A stretch of DNA of 64,000 nt from NCBI RefSeq assembly GCF_902499335.1, contig NZ_CABVQK010000001.1:806001-870000 (forward strand). The letters are read 5' to 3'. Origin of the DNA: Burkholderia lata (lineage in GTDB: Bacteria; Pseudomonadota; Gammaproteobacteria; Burkholderiales; Burkholderiaceae). The notes beneath the pieces were generated by a model, which saw only the letters and a program-made list of their open reading frames with translations, made no database searches and was not told where the DNA came from. Each line of letters opens with the position of its first letter. Within the stretch, counting starts at the first letter, position 1. Below are positions 44,429-53,065 of the stretch, one piece after another. Made by a program: the position numbers and the translations under genes.

Positions 44429-45319
44429 ATGAAAATCGATACGCTCGGTGTCCAGGCCTTCGTCGCAATCGCCGACGGCGGCAGCTTCCGGCAGGCGGCC
44501 GAAACGCTGCACGTCACGCAAACAGCCATCACGCAGCGGCTGCGCAAGCTCGAGACCTTTCTCGGCGTCGCGCTCGTCGAGCGTACCACGCGCCGCACCA
44601 CGCTCACCGAAATCGGCCGGCGTTTCCTGCCGCAAGCGCGCCGGCTGCTGAACGAGCTGTCCGACGCGCTCACCGAAATTCGCGAAACCGGCCTGAGCCA
44701 GCGCGGCGACGTCACGATCGCGTGCGTGCCGACGGTCGGCGTGCAATACCTGCCCCGCATCCTGCGCGCATTCTCCGCGCACCGGCCGCACGATCGCGTG
44801 AAGATCCTCGATCACGCGTCGGCGTCGGTGCTGCAGGCCGTGCTGCATCGCGAGGCCGAGTTCGGCATCGGCATCGCCGGCGACCAGCATCCCGAACTGG
44901 TCAACGTGCCGCTGACGAGCGATCCGTACGTGCTGGTGTGCCGCGACGATCATCCGCTCGCGAAGCGGCGGCGCATTCGCTGGGCGGCACTGCAGCCGCA
45001 TCCGCTGATCTTCGCCGGCGAAGTGAGCGGCAATCGCGGGCTGCTCGACGGCGCGCTGAAGACGAGCGGCGTGTCGCTGCATTCGTTCTACGAGGTGCAG
45101 CGCAGCTCGACGGCACTCGGGCTCGTCGCGGAAGGGCTCGGCGCGGCCGTGGTACCGAAGCTCGCGATCCAGAAAAACGCGTATCCGATGATCCGCACGA
45201 TCGAGCTCGTCGAGCCGGCGGTGTCGCGCACGCTCGTGCTCGTCACGCGCAGGAGCGCGCAACTGTCGCCCGCCGCCCGTGCGTTGTACGACATGATCGT
45301 CGAACAGGCGGCACCCTGA
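44429..45319 (+). CDS. LysR-family regulator
   Basis: A 296-residue regulator with N-terminal HTH (FRQAAETLHVTQTAITQRLRKLE) and inducer-binding domain (RGDVTIACVPTVGVQYLPRIL, VLVCRDDHPLAKRR). It could control the divergent tam gene or the PLP enzyme gene 147 bases downstream. Its ligand is unknown. Confidence 0.9.
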   Translation: MKIDTLGVQAFVAIADGGSFRQAAETLHVTQTAITQRLRKLETFLGVALVERTTRRTTLTEIGRRFLPQARRLLNELSDALTEIRETGLSQRGDVTIACVPTVGVQYLPRILRAFSAHRPHDRVKILDHASASVLQAVLHREAEFGIGIAGDQHPELVNVPLTSDPYVLVCRDDHPLAKRRRIRWAALQPHPLIFAGEVSGNRGLLDGALKTSGVSLHSFYEVQRSSTALGLVAEGLGAAVVPKLAIQKNAYPMIRTIELVEPAVSRTLVLVTRRSAQLSPAARALYDMIVEQAAP

Positions 45320-45465
45320 CGATTGTGTCAGGGGTGCATCACGCAGCAGCGCCTTCGGGGTAGTATCGCCACACGCGGTCGCGACGACCGGTGCCTACCC
45401 GGCGCCGCACGCGTCATGCCACCGCTGCAACGGCTGTTCCTCACCACCCCTGCACGGAGCACTGC

Positions 45466-46749
45466 ATGGCCTATCGCAACTATCACAAGCGCAAGATTGC
45501 AGACCGGGAACTCCATCCCGAAACCCAGATGATGTCGTACGGCTACGATCCGTTCCTGTCGGAAGGATCGGTGAAGCCGCCCGTGTTCCTCACGTCGACG
45601 TTCGCGTTCCGCACGGCCGAGGACGGCGCCGAATTCTTCGACGTCGTGGCCGGGCGCAAGCCTTCGCCCGAAGGCGAAGGCGCGGGCCTCGTCTACAGCC
45701 GTTTCAACCACCCGAACCTGGAGATCGTCGAGGATCGCCTCGCGCTGCTCGACGATTCCGAAGCCGCCGTCGTGACGTCGAGCGGCATGTCCGCGATCGC
45801 GGCGATCCTGCTGACGTTCCTGCGGCCGGGCGACTGCGTCGTCCAGTCCGTGCCGCTGTATGGCGGCACCGAAACGCTGATCTCGAAGTTCCTGCCCGAG
45901 TGGGGCATTCGCTCCGAAGTGATCGCCGACGGGCTGTCCACCCACGCGATCCGCGCCGCGCTCGAAGCGGCCGCGCAAAAGGGCCGCGTGCGGATGTGCT
46001 ACATCGAGACGCCCGCCAACCCGACCAACGCGCTGTTCGACCTCGAAGGGCTGCGCAGCGAAATCGACGCATTCGAAGCGCGCCACGGCTATCGCCCGCT
46101 GTCGGTCTGCGACAACACGCTGCTCGGGCCGCTGTACCAGAAGCCGTCGCGGCAAGGCATCGACCTGAGCGTGTACTCGCTGACCAAATACATCGGCGGC
46201 CATAGCGACCTCGTCGCCGGCGGCGTCACGGGCACTCGTGAGCTGATCACGAAGATCCGCTCGATCCGCAGCACGCTCGGCTCGCAGCTCGACCCGCATT
46301 CGTCGTGGATGATCACGCGCTCGATGGAAACGCTCGTGCTGCGCATGCAGCAGGCCGCGCGCAGCGGCAGCACCGTCGCCCGCTGGCTCGCCGGCAATCC
46401 GCATCGCCCGGTGCGCGTGCTGCACCCCGAGCTTATCGACGATCCGGCCTACCAGGCCGTCTACCAGCGCCAGTGCACCGGGCCGGGCTCAACGTTTGCG
46501 TTCATCCTCGACGGCGGACGCGAACAGGCGTTCAGGTTCATCAACCACCTGACGCTCTTCAAGTCCGCGGTCAGTCTCGGCGGCACGGAGTCGCTGATCT
46601 GCCATCCGGCGTCGACGACGCATTCGGGCGTGCCGGCCGATGCGCGTGCAGCGGCGGGCGTGTCGGAAGGACTGATTCGCGTGTCGGTCGGGCTCGAACA
46701 TCCGGACGACCTGATCGCCGACCTGTCGTACGCGCTGGAGCATTGCTGA
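45466..46749 (+). CDS. Cys/Met-metabolism PLP enzyme
   Basis: A 427-residue trans-sulfuration-type enzyme (cystathionine gamma-synthase / methionine gamma-lyase fold). The PLP lysine is in VYSLTKYIGGHSDLVAGG. SRFNHPNLEIVEDRLALLDDSEAAVVTSSGMSAI and YIETPANPTN are the tyrosine/arginine and aspartate cofactor regions. The N-terminal extension HPETQMMSYGYDPFLSEGSVKPPVFLTSTF is typical of the subgroup annotated as cystathionine gamma-synthase family proteins. The exact reaction cannot be fixed. CGGAGC precedes the start. It may be regulated by the LysR gene upstream. Confidence 0.88.
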   Translation: MAYRNYHKRKIADRELHPETQMMSYGYDPFLSEGSVKPPVFLTSTFAFRTAEDGAEFFDVVAGRKPSPEGEGAGLVYSRFNHPNLEIVEDRLALLDDSEAAVVTSSGMSAIAAILLTFLRPGDCVVQSVPLYGGTETLISKFLPEWGIRSEVIADGLSTHAIRAALEAAAQKGRVRMCYIETPANPTNALFDLEGLRSEIDAFEARHGYRPLSVCDNTLLGPLYQKPSRQGIDLSVYSLTKYIGGHSDLVAGGVTGTRELITKIRSIRSTLGSQLDPHSSWMITRSMETLVLRMQQAARSGSTVARWLAGNPHRPVRVLHPELIDDPAYQAVYQRQCTGPGSTFAFILDGGREQAFRFINHLTLFKSAVSLGGTESLICHPASTTHSGVPADARAAAGVSEGLIRVSVGLEHPDDLIADLSYALEHC

Positions 46750-46828
46750 CGAGGGAGGAGGTGCGCCCCGTGGCGGTTCGCACGGGGCGGCTCCCGCCGG
46801 CGCGGGTCAGGCATTCAGTGACGCTGCC

Positions 46829-46934
46829 CGTGCCCGGATGCCGGCTCGCACGGCACTTCTCCGAACGCTTCGTAGCCCTGCTTCCGGTAGAAATCCGGTG
46901 CCTGGAACGAGATCGTGTAGAGCACCGCACGCGC
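46829..46934 (-). pseudogene. Truncated copy of the GNAT gene at 49008
   Basis: About 105 bases are almost identical and in the same orientation as 49038-49140, for example CCCTGCTTCCGGTAGAAATC. They encode only the part around residues YRKQGYEAFGEVP of that acetyltransferase. The match ends abruptly at both sides. With the intact gene it forms direct repeats around a 2.1-kb insertion. Confidence 0.8.
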
Positions 46935-47144
46935 AAGGATGCGTCAGCCGAGCGGAGCAAGGGAACGATGGAAGCCCGCCAGGGGCGAGACCCGCAGGGG
47001 GCTCGATGCGCAGCACGACAGCGCGACCGGCCAGCTCTCGGGTGGCCGGGGACGCCCAGGTATCAGGGTGGAATGAGCAACAGAGTCACGATGATCCCAA
47101 TATTCATCGTCAAGACTGAGTCCTGCCAAACAGGAGAACATGAG
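46935..47144. other. Left end of inserted segment, no gene
   Basis: Between the GNAT fragment and the membrane protein gene lie about 210 bases without a supportable ORF. The part around 46970-47030 looks like a dispersed non-coding element but I cannot name it. Confidence 0.35.
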
Positions 47145-47927
47145 ATGCCAGTGACCATCTCCCGCGCACTCGGCCTCGGTAGCGTCAACAGCGCTTACGT
47201 GGGAACCTTCAACGGCACCACTATCAAGGCCATGATCGGTGTGCTCGCCATCTTGCTTCCTGTCGTCGAAGTGATCTTGACCAGTACCTGGGTACGCTCG
47301 ATCAGCGCCAGCTACTGGTTTGGTATTCCATTTCACCCCGAGGACCCCAACGCGTGCCACTTGCCCGACACTGGCCACCCTTGGCTAATGCTTGTCGACT
47401 GGCCGAGAATCTACCTCGTGGGCACCTTGCTCGCCATCAGTGCTCTGCTCTTGAGCTACCGCGGCGAGACAATGCTGCAGGGTGTCCTTGCGCGCGTCGG
47501 CGCCATTGCTGCCGCAGGTGTCGCACTGTTTCCCTGCAACTGCGACTGCTACACGGAGCTCGTGCCGCATTTGCACTACGGGTCCGCCGGCGTTGTGTAC
47601 ACGGTGCTTTTCTATTTCGTTGCCCACTTCTATTTCAAGGCGAGCCGCAAGGCGGCTGGTTCCTACACGACTGGGCGCCCCGCACATAGCCCACCAGCCT
47701 GGACATCCAATGCGGCGCGACGCAAGCACGTATACGCATTCTGCCTAGCCGGCATGATCGGCTCAGTCCTCATCCTCGCGACGAGCAAGCATCTGCCGGA
47801 CTCCATGCGCCCAGTGCTTGTTGGCGAAGCAGGCGGACTGCTCTTCTTTGGTCTGGCATGGCTGACCGCCAGTCGCGTGGCACCGATTTTTACCAGCGCT
47901 GGCATTGATCGGGAACGTATCTTCTAG
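47145..47927 (+). CDS. Unknown six-span membrane protein in inserted segment
   Basis: A 260-residue inner-membrane protein with about six spans (TTIKAMIGVLAILLPVVEVI, YLVGTLLAISALLLS, VGAIAAAGVALFP, GVVYTVLFYFVAHFYF, YAFCLAGMIGSVLILAT, GGLLFFGLAWLTAS). A Cys-rich turn, FPCNCDCYTELVPHLHYGSAG, lies between spans 3 and 4. Overall pattern recalls DUF998/Frag1-like proteins, but I cannot assign it. The start at 47145 follows AGGAGAA. Codon use is less GC-biased than in the neighbours, and it lies inside the inserted segment, so transfer is likely. Confidence 0.65.
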   Translation: MPVTISRALGLGSVNSAYVGTFNGTTIKAMIGVLAILLPVVEVILTSTWVRSISASYWFGIPFHPEDPNACHLPDTGHPWLMLVDWPRIYLVGTLLAISALLLSYRGETMLQGVLARVGAIAAAGVALFPCNCDCYTELVPHLHYGSAGVVYTVLFYFVAHFYFKASRKAAGSYTTGRPAHSPPAWTSNAARRKHVYAFCLAGMIGSVLILATSKHLPDSMRPVLVGEAGGLLFFGLAWLTASRVAPIFTSAGIDRERIF

Positions 47928-48139
47928 ACCTAGCAAGAGCCGTTACCTGGCCTTGGCAAGCGATCCCTCTCGCACGAACCGAATCAGCTCCGCTGCATGG
48001 CCGTCGGCGACGATCAGTGCTGAGTGGAGTTAAGCCGTTGAGCGGATGAGCACTCAACCGTCGCGGGTTTCGCCCGCCTTGAACAATGAGCCCGGTAATA
48101 TGCTCGGCCGCTGGAAACTCGGGGATGCAACTGTCGGAA

Positions 48140-48203
48140 AGCTGTCGAGCAGTCGTTCGCGCTGTCGCTGCCGGGACGGGTCCTCTCGATGGAAGGGTTA
48201 GGC
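48140..48203 (-). repeat. attC-like end of a gene cassette (3' side)
   Basis: On the minus strand it begins GCCTAAC, an integron core site, running on to CCCTTCCATCGAGAGGAC. Translated, this gives the NPSIERT string seen in many cassette recombination sites. The second half of a normal attC, ending GTTAGGC, is not found, so the site seems truncated. Confidence 0.55.
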
Positions 48204-48722
48204 GCCACCGTTCGGATACCGGTGAATGAGTTGCGTATAGGCTCGATTGAGAAACAGTTCCAACTCGGCCATAGCCTTCATTTCGGAAATGAACGACTTG
48301 TCGGTTAGTAGCTCTTGATCAAAAAGTGGCTCGCCTGTTTCTTCATCGACCTGAAACCTCGCGCCAGAGCGAAGCATCCCTTGGACCTCTCCGCCCGCCT
48401 TGAGCTCGATGTACGCGGAGTGAAGTATGCGGTTTCGGTCCCTTCTAAGTTGATGCAGTCGTTCGACGGAAAATGAAAAGGAGTCTTTGAAATCAGCTTC
48501 CAGGGCCTGAGGCAGTTTGCACTTTGGTAGCGCCTGCAGGAAGAGTTCGTGAACGCGGTCAACGAGTTTTTCATTGGTGAGGTTTCTCAGATCGGGGGGG
48601 GGCCATTTCAGGCGCTCTGGATCGAGGATGAACCATCCAATCTCCCGAAGCTTGTTCTCAATCCATTGGAATGAGACGGCAAACTCCCCTATGCGTTGGT
48701 AAACGGCTTGTTCGTTGCTCAT
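48198..48722 (-). CDS. Hypothetical protein of an integron-type cassette
   Basis: A 174-residue soluble, charged, helical protein (MSNEQAVYQRIGEFAVSFQW, then LHQLRRDRNRILHSAYIEL). I do not know its family, though the RxxRNxxxH-like stretch recalls HEPN-type or abortive-infection helices; this is only a hint. Its stop codon TAA lies inside the core site GCCTAAC, and a GTTAGGC core site lies 17 bases upstream of its ATG, as in integron cassettes. AGGAAC is the ribosome site. AT content is visibly higher than around it. Confidence 0.68.
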   Translation of the reverse strand: MSNEQAVYQRIGEFAVSFQWIENKLREIGWFILDPERLKWPPPDLRNLTNEKLVDRVHELFLQALPKCKLPQALEADFKDSFSFSVERLHQLRRDRNRILHSAYIELKAGGEVQGMLRSGARFQVDEETGEPLFDQELLTDKSFISEMKAMAELELFLNRAYTQLIHRYPNGGA

Positions 48723-48738
48723 CGAATGTTCCTGTGGC

Positions 48739-48795
48739 GCCTAACGCAATGAAGACCGCGCTAACTCGCAGGCCATATCTGGCCATTGCGGTCTA
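48739..48795 (-). repeat. attC-like core site at the 5' side of the cassette
   Basis: Minus strand: GTTAGGC at the cassette start, preceded by nested inverted repeats (AGACCGC/GCGGTCT, GCAATG/CATTGC and GGCCA/TGGCC), as expected for the second half of a cassette recombination site. Confidence 0.5.
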
Positions 48796-49007
48796 AAAAA
48801 TGGCACGCAAAAAGTGCCGCAAGGGGCCTGCAGCCTACCTCTGCAGTACACATGTGGATGGCTGCGAAGGCCTCCTCGGAGGTGTCCGGAATTCCGTGTG
48901 TGAGGCGGGTTGAATTTCAGACTCCAATGTTGAATCGTACCGGGTAAAGCAGCACGAGCATGGGTCATGGCGCTCTTCCAATCGTGACGCGAGCCGTTCG
49001 AACCGGT

Positions 49008-49442
49008 TCAAAGCACCTTCACCATGAACACGCGCGACGTGCCCTCCGGCTCGCACGGCACTTCGCCGAACGCTTCGTAGCCCTGCTTCCGGTAGAAATC
49101 CGGCGCCTGGAACGAGATCGTGTAGAGCACCGCACGTGCGCATCCGCGTCGTTTCGCTTCGGCTTCGGCCTCGCGCAGCAGCCGGCTGCCGAATCCGCCG
49201 CCGCGCAGCGATTCGGGCAGGTAGAACAGATCGATGAAGAAGAGGCCGAGCGACGTGCGCCCCGTGAGGCCGCCCAGGATCTCGCCGGTCGCGGGATCCG
49301 TCACGTACACGTCGAGCGTCGCCGCGTCGGCGCGCCCCGTCATCGCGTGATTGAATTCGCCGAGCTTGCGGCTGATGAAGTCGTGCGCGGCCGGCTGCCC
49401 GGTATCGGTGAGCCGGATGGAAACGTCGGGTTGCGTTGTCAT
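49008..49442 (-). CDS. GNAT acetyltransferase
   Basis: A 144-residue single-domain acetyltransferase. FFIDLFYLPESLRGGGFGSRLLREAEAEAKRRGC is the acetyl-CoA-binding core, and YTISFQAPDFYRKQGYEAFGEVP the C-terminal strand. It resembles the AAC(6')-like small GNATs, but no substrate can be set. The start at 49442 has no clear ribosome site. A 105-base piece of this gene is repeated at 46829, on the other side of the inserted segment. Confidence 0.82.
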   Translation of the reverse strand: MTTQPDVSIRLTDTGQPAAHDFISRKLGEFNHAMTGRADAATLDVYVTDPATGEILGGLTGRTSLGLFFIDLFYLPESLRGGGFGSRLLREAEAEAKRRGCARAVLYTISFQAPDFYRKQGYEAFGEVPCEPEGTSRVFMVKVL

Positions 49443-49608
49443 GGGGCGGGTTCGGTCGAAGAGAGATGCCGCCTGGCATGCAACACCCGGGGCGCGAATC
49501 GCTCGACTATAGCGCGTCGACGGGCATGCCGTGCTGGCACACCCGCCGCCTTCGTCATGCATCACGCGGCCGACCGACCGCGTTCATGCCCGTGCCCCAC
49601 GCACGCCC

Positions 49609-50448
49609 TCACGCCACCGCGAACGCCGCCTTCATGTCGGCGATGCGACGCCGTTCACGCGCGATCATCATCCGGTTCACGACGATCACGCCGATCGTCA
49701 CCGCCGTGATGAACAGCGTCGCCAGTGCGTTCATCTCCGGGTTCAGCCCCAGCCGCACGCGCGAGAACACCACCAGCGGCAGCGTCGTCGAGCCCGGCCC
49801 CGACAGGAACGCCGACAGCACCAGGTCGTCGATCGACAGCGTGAACGACAGCAGCCACCCCGACAGCAGCGCCTGCGAGATCAGCGGCAGCGTCACCACG
49901 AAGAACACCTTCAGCGGCGTCGCGCCCAGATCCAGCGCCGCTTCTTCCAGCGACTTGTTCATCTCCTTCACGCGCGACTGCACGATGATCGCCACGTACG
50001 ACACGCACAGCATCACGTGACCGATCCAGATCGTCACCATCCCGCGCCCCTTCGGCCAGCCGAACATCTGCTCCAGCGCAACGAACAGCAACAGCAGCGA
50101 GATGCCCTGGATCACTTCCGGAATCACCAGCGGCGCGTTGATCATCCCCGTGTACAGCGTGAAGCCCTTGAAGCGGCCGAAGCGCGCGAGCACGAAGCCC
50201 GCCCACGTGCCGATCACGACCGACGCCGTGGCCGTCAAGAGACCGATCTTCAGCGACAGCCACGCGGCGGTCAGCAGCTCGTCGTCGTCCAGCAGCGCCG
50301 AGTACCACTTCAGCGAGAAGCCCGACCACACCGTCACCAGCTTCGACTCGTTGAACGAGTACACGACCAGGCTGATGATCGGGATGTACAGGAACAGGAA
50401 GCCGAAGGCGAGAACGCCCGTCGACAGCGGTTTGCTCGGCTTGATCAT
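49609..50448 (-). CDS. potI: PotI/PotC-type polyamine ABC permease
   Basis: A 279-residue inner-membrane permease with about six spans. The family EAA loop that docks with the ATPase is visible as LEEAALDLGATPLKVFFVVTLPLISQAL. It is the last gene of a potGHI operon and overlaps potH by four bases (ATGA). The C-terminal end has a short cytoplasmic tail (RERRRIADMKAAF). Confidence 0.92.
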   Translation of the reverse strand: MIKPSKPLSTGVLAFGFLFLYIPIISLVVYSFNESKLVTVWSGFSLKWYSALLDDDELLTAAWLSLKIGLLTATASVVIGTWAGFVLARFGRFKGFTLYTGMINAPLVIPEVIQGISLLLLFVALEQMFGWPKGRGMVTIWIGHVMLCVSYVAIIVQSRVKEMNKSLEEAALDLGATPLKVFFVVTLPLISQALLSGWLLSFTLSIDDLVLSAFLSGPGSTTLPLVVFSRVRLGLNPEMNALATLFITAVTIGVIVVNRMMIARERRRIADMKAAFAVA

Positions 50449-51431
50449 TTCGCGTCCTCCAGTTCCTTGACCTGGTAGTACTGGAACAGCGCCATCGGCA
50501 CCAGCAGCAGCATCACCATCGCGACCGTCACCGCGGACGCCATCGGCCAGTCCATGTTGTTGAAGAATTCATCCCACATCACGCGGCCGATCATCAGCGT
50601 GTCGGCGCCGCCGAGCAGTTCCGGAATCACGTACTCGCCCACCGCCGGGATGAACACCAGCAGGCTGCCGGCGATGATCCCGTTCTTCGACAGCGGCAGC
50701 GTGATCCGCGTGAATGCGACCCACGGCTTGGCGCCCAGGTCGTACGCGGCTTCAAGCAGCGTGAGGTCCATCTTCACGAGGTGCGCGTACAGCGGCATCA
50801 CCATGAACGGCAGGTACGAATAGACCATCCCGATATAGACGCCCGCGTCGCTGTGATAGAGGCGCAGCGGCGTGTGGATGATGCCGAGCGCGATCAGCGT
50901 GTGGTTCAGCAGGCCGTCATCCTTCAGGATGCCGATCCATGCGTACACGCGGATCAGGAACGACGTCCAGAACGGCAGCATCACGGCCATCATCAGCACG
51001 TTGCGGCGGTTCGGTTCCGAGCGCGCGATGTAGTACGCCATCGGATAGCCGATCAGCAGGCACAGCACCGTCGACACGGCGGCCATCTTCAGCGAGCTGA
51101 GGTAGGTCGCGATGTACAGGTCGTCCTGCAGCAGGAACGCGTAGTGCGACATCTGCAGCGCGAAGTGCACGACGCCGTCCTTGATCTCGACGAGCGACGT
51201 GTACGGCGGAATGCCCATCACCTGATCGGCGAAGCTGATCTTCAGCACCAGCACGAACGGCAGCGCGAAGAACACGGCAAGCCACACGAACGGCACGCCG
51301 ATCGCGACGCTGCGGCCCGACGGCAGGAAGCGCTGCAGCATCGCGAAGCGGCCCGGGCGGGCGCGTCCGGCGCCGGTGCTTGCTGCGCCGGACGACACCG
51401 GCGCGGACGGAGTGGAAGCGGAGGTTCTCAT
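50445..51431 (-). CDS. potH: PotH/PotB-type polyamine ABC permease
   Basis: A 328-residue inner-membrane permease with a 30-residue Ala/Ser-rich N-terminal extension before the first span. The EAA loop is LLEAAYDLGAKPWVAFTRITLPLSKNGI. GAGGA stands before the start. It forms the transport channel with PotI and is powered by PotG. It is 10 bases after potG. Confidence 0.92.
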   Translation of the reverse strand: MRTSASTPSAPVSSGAASTGAGRARPGRFAMLQRFLPSGRSVAIGVPFVWLAVFFALPFVLVLKISFADQVMGIPPYTSLVEIKDGVVHFALQMSHYAFLLQDDLYIATYLSSLKMAAVSTVLCLLIGYPMAYYIARSEPNRRNVLMMAVMLPFWTSFLIRVYAWIGILKDDGLLNHTLIALGIIHTPLRLYHSDAGVYIGMVYSYLPFMVMPLYAHLVKMDLTLLEAAYDLGAKPWVAFTRITLPLSKNGIIAGSLLVFIPAVGEYVIPELLGGADTLMIGRVMWDEFFNNMDWPMASAVTVAMVMLLLVPMALFQYYQVKELEDAK

Positions 51432-51441
51432 CGTGGCGTCC

Positions 51442-52596
51442 TCACTGCGTCAGCACGACGCCGCTGGCCGGCGACCACGACACGAACACATCGTCGTTCC
51501 ACGCCGGTGCGTTGTCGTTCATCAGGTGCGAGCTCGACAGGTTCGACACGACCGTCTTGCCGCTCGGCAAGCGCACGTGGTACAGCGAGTAGCTGCCCAT
51601 GTACGCGATGTCGGTCACGACGCCGCGCGCCCAGTTGTGTTTCGAGCCCGGCTTCTCGCGCGACACGTGAATGCGTTCCGGGCGCACCGAGATGCCGACG
51701 GGCATGCCGAGCGGGCCCGTGATGCCGTGGCTCACATACATGCGCGCCTCGAGGTCGTCGCTTTCGACGAAGATGTGATCGGGCTCGTCTTCGACCACGC
51801 GCCCTTCGAACAGGTTGGTCGAGCCGATGAATTCGGCCGAGAAGCGGCTGTTCGGGAACTCGTACACCTCGCCCGGCGCGCCGATCTGCACGATCTTGCC
51901 TTCGCTCATCACCGCGAGGCGGCTGGCCATCGTCATCGCCTCTTCCTGGTCGTGCGTGACCATCACGCAGGTCACGTCGACCTTCTCGATGATGTTCACG
52001 AGTTCGAGCTGGGTCTTCTGGCGGATCTTCTTGTCGAGTGCCGACATCGGCTCGTCGAGCAGCAGGAGCTTCGGGCGCTTGACCAGCGAGCGCGCGAGCG
52101 CGACGCGCTGCTGCTGGCCGCCCGAGAGTTGATGCGGCTTGCGCTGTGCGTACTTGCTCATCTGCACGAGCGCGAGCGCATCGGCCACGCGCTCCTTGAT
52201 CTCGTTCTTCGGCGTGCCTTCCTGCTTCAAGCCGAATGCGACGTTCGATTCGACCGTCATGTGCGGGAACAGCGCGTACGACTGGAACATCATGTTCACC
52301 GGGCGGCGGTACGGCGGCAGCGAGGCAAGGTCCTCGCCGTCGACGAAGATCTTGCCGGAGGTGGCCGTCTCGAGCCCGGCGAGCATGCGCAGCAACGTCG
52401 ACTTGCCGCAGCCCGAGCTGCCGAGCAGCGCGAACAGCTCGTTTTTCGCGATCGTCAAGTTCACGTTGTCGACAGCCGTGCTGTCGCCGAATTTCTTCAC
52501 GACGTTTTCGATGCGGACGAACGTGTCGTTCGGCTTGAGCATGCTCGTCGCCGGGCGATGCATCGCATCAGGTGTACTGAATGAATCCCGTTTCAT
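51442..52596 (-). CDS. potG: PotG/PotA-type polyamine ABC ATPase
   Basis: A 384-residue ATPase. Walker A is GSSGCGKST, the signature is LSGGQQQRVALARSLV, and Walker B is LLLLDEPMSALD, followed by the switch histidine in VMVTHDQEEA. The C-terminal TOBE domain follows (VGISVRPERIHVS). It leads the potGHI operon. No binding protein gene is in the operon; a PotF gene lies 35 kb away in the catabolic block. The start is uncertain: in-frame ATGs at residues 12 and 19 are alternatives. Confidence 0.92.
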   Translation of the reverse strand: MKRDSFSTPDAMHRPATSMLKPNDTFVRIENVVKKFGDSTAVDNVNLTIAKNELFALLGSSGCGKSTLLRMLAGLETATSGKIFVDGEDLASLPPYRRPVNMMFQSYALFPHMTVESNVAFGLKQEGTPKNEIKERVADALALVQMSKYAQRKPHQLSGGQQQRVALARSLVKRPKLLLLDEPMSALDKKIRQKTQLELVNIIEKVDVTCVMVTHDQEEAMTMASRLAVMSEGKIVQIGAPGEVYEFPNSRFSAEFIGSTNLFEGRVVEDEPDHIFVESDDLEARMYVSHGITGPLGMPVGISVRPERIHVSREKPGSKHNWARGVVTDIAYMGSYSLYHVRLPSGKTVVSNLSSSHLMNDNAPAWNDDVFVSWSPASGVVLTQ

Positions 52597-53065
52597 GATG
52601 GTCCGTTTTAGGCAGGTAAGCGAATCTCAGGCGTCAGGCGCGACCGGTCCGACGGTCGCGCGGTGCTGGCGGAGAGGGATCGAGCGATTCCTCGTCCGGA
52701 ACGAATGGCGCAGCGAAACAGGTGTGGACAAGCGCACGGCGATCGGCGGCAATCAGTCGCGATCGACCGGAGTCGCCGCGTTGGCTGTCATGAAGATTTC
52801 ATCGGTTTTCATCGGGCTTTCCGCACGTTTCTGTCGTCTCCAGTGCGAATTTTTAAACCCGTCAAAAACCTTTTGGATCGCGGATTTCCGTTTCGGACAT
52901 TGAACGGGATCGATGTTTGAGGAGGCGGGAAAACGGGGGCACGACCCGGCTCCGCGCAGCAGCGCGGGCGCCCGGCGGCATGGGCGCCGCCGGGTAAAAC
53001 GGAGGGTGGGGAAAACGAGCAGCCGGGAGGCTGCCACGCGCGGCCGAAGCGCCGCGCGGGTCACG
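52597..53065. other. Intergenic region before potG with two hairpins
   Basis: These 469 bases hold a stem-loop at 52971-52994 (CCCGGCGG/CCGCCGGG), probably ending the cyn operon. A nine-pair stem at 52638-52661 (GCGCGACCG/CGGTCGCGC) lies 42 bases before the potG start, in its leader. The AT-rich part near 52830-52880 probably contains the potG promoter. Confidence 0.5.

Noticed and set aside
45320..45465. Possible SAM riboswitch before the PLP sulfur enzyme
   Set aside because: I found no conserved core or terminator/anti-terminator pair.
48014..48208. Small ORF beginning with the NPSIERT string
   Set aside because: This is the translation of an attC-like recombination site and is not a gene.
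48741..48968. 75-codon ORF in the right part of the inserted segment
   Set aside because: No ribosome site and no protein-like composition; the DNA looks like a mobile-element remnant, but I could not identify the element.
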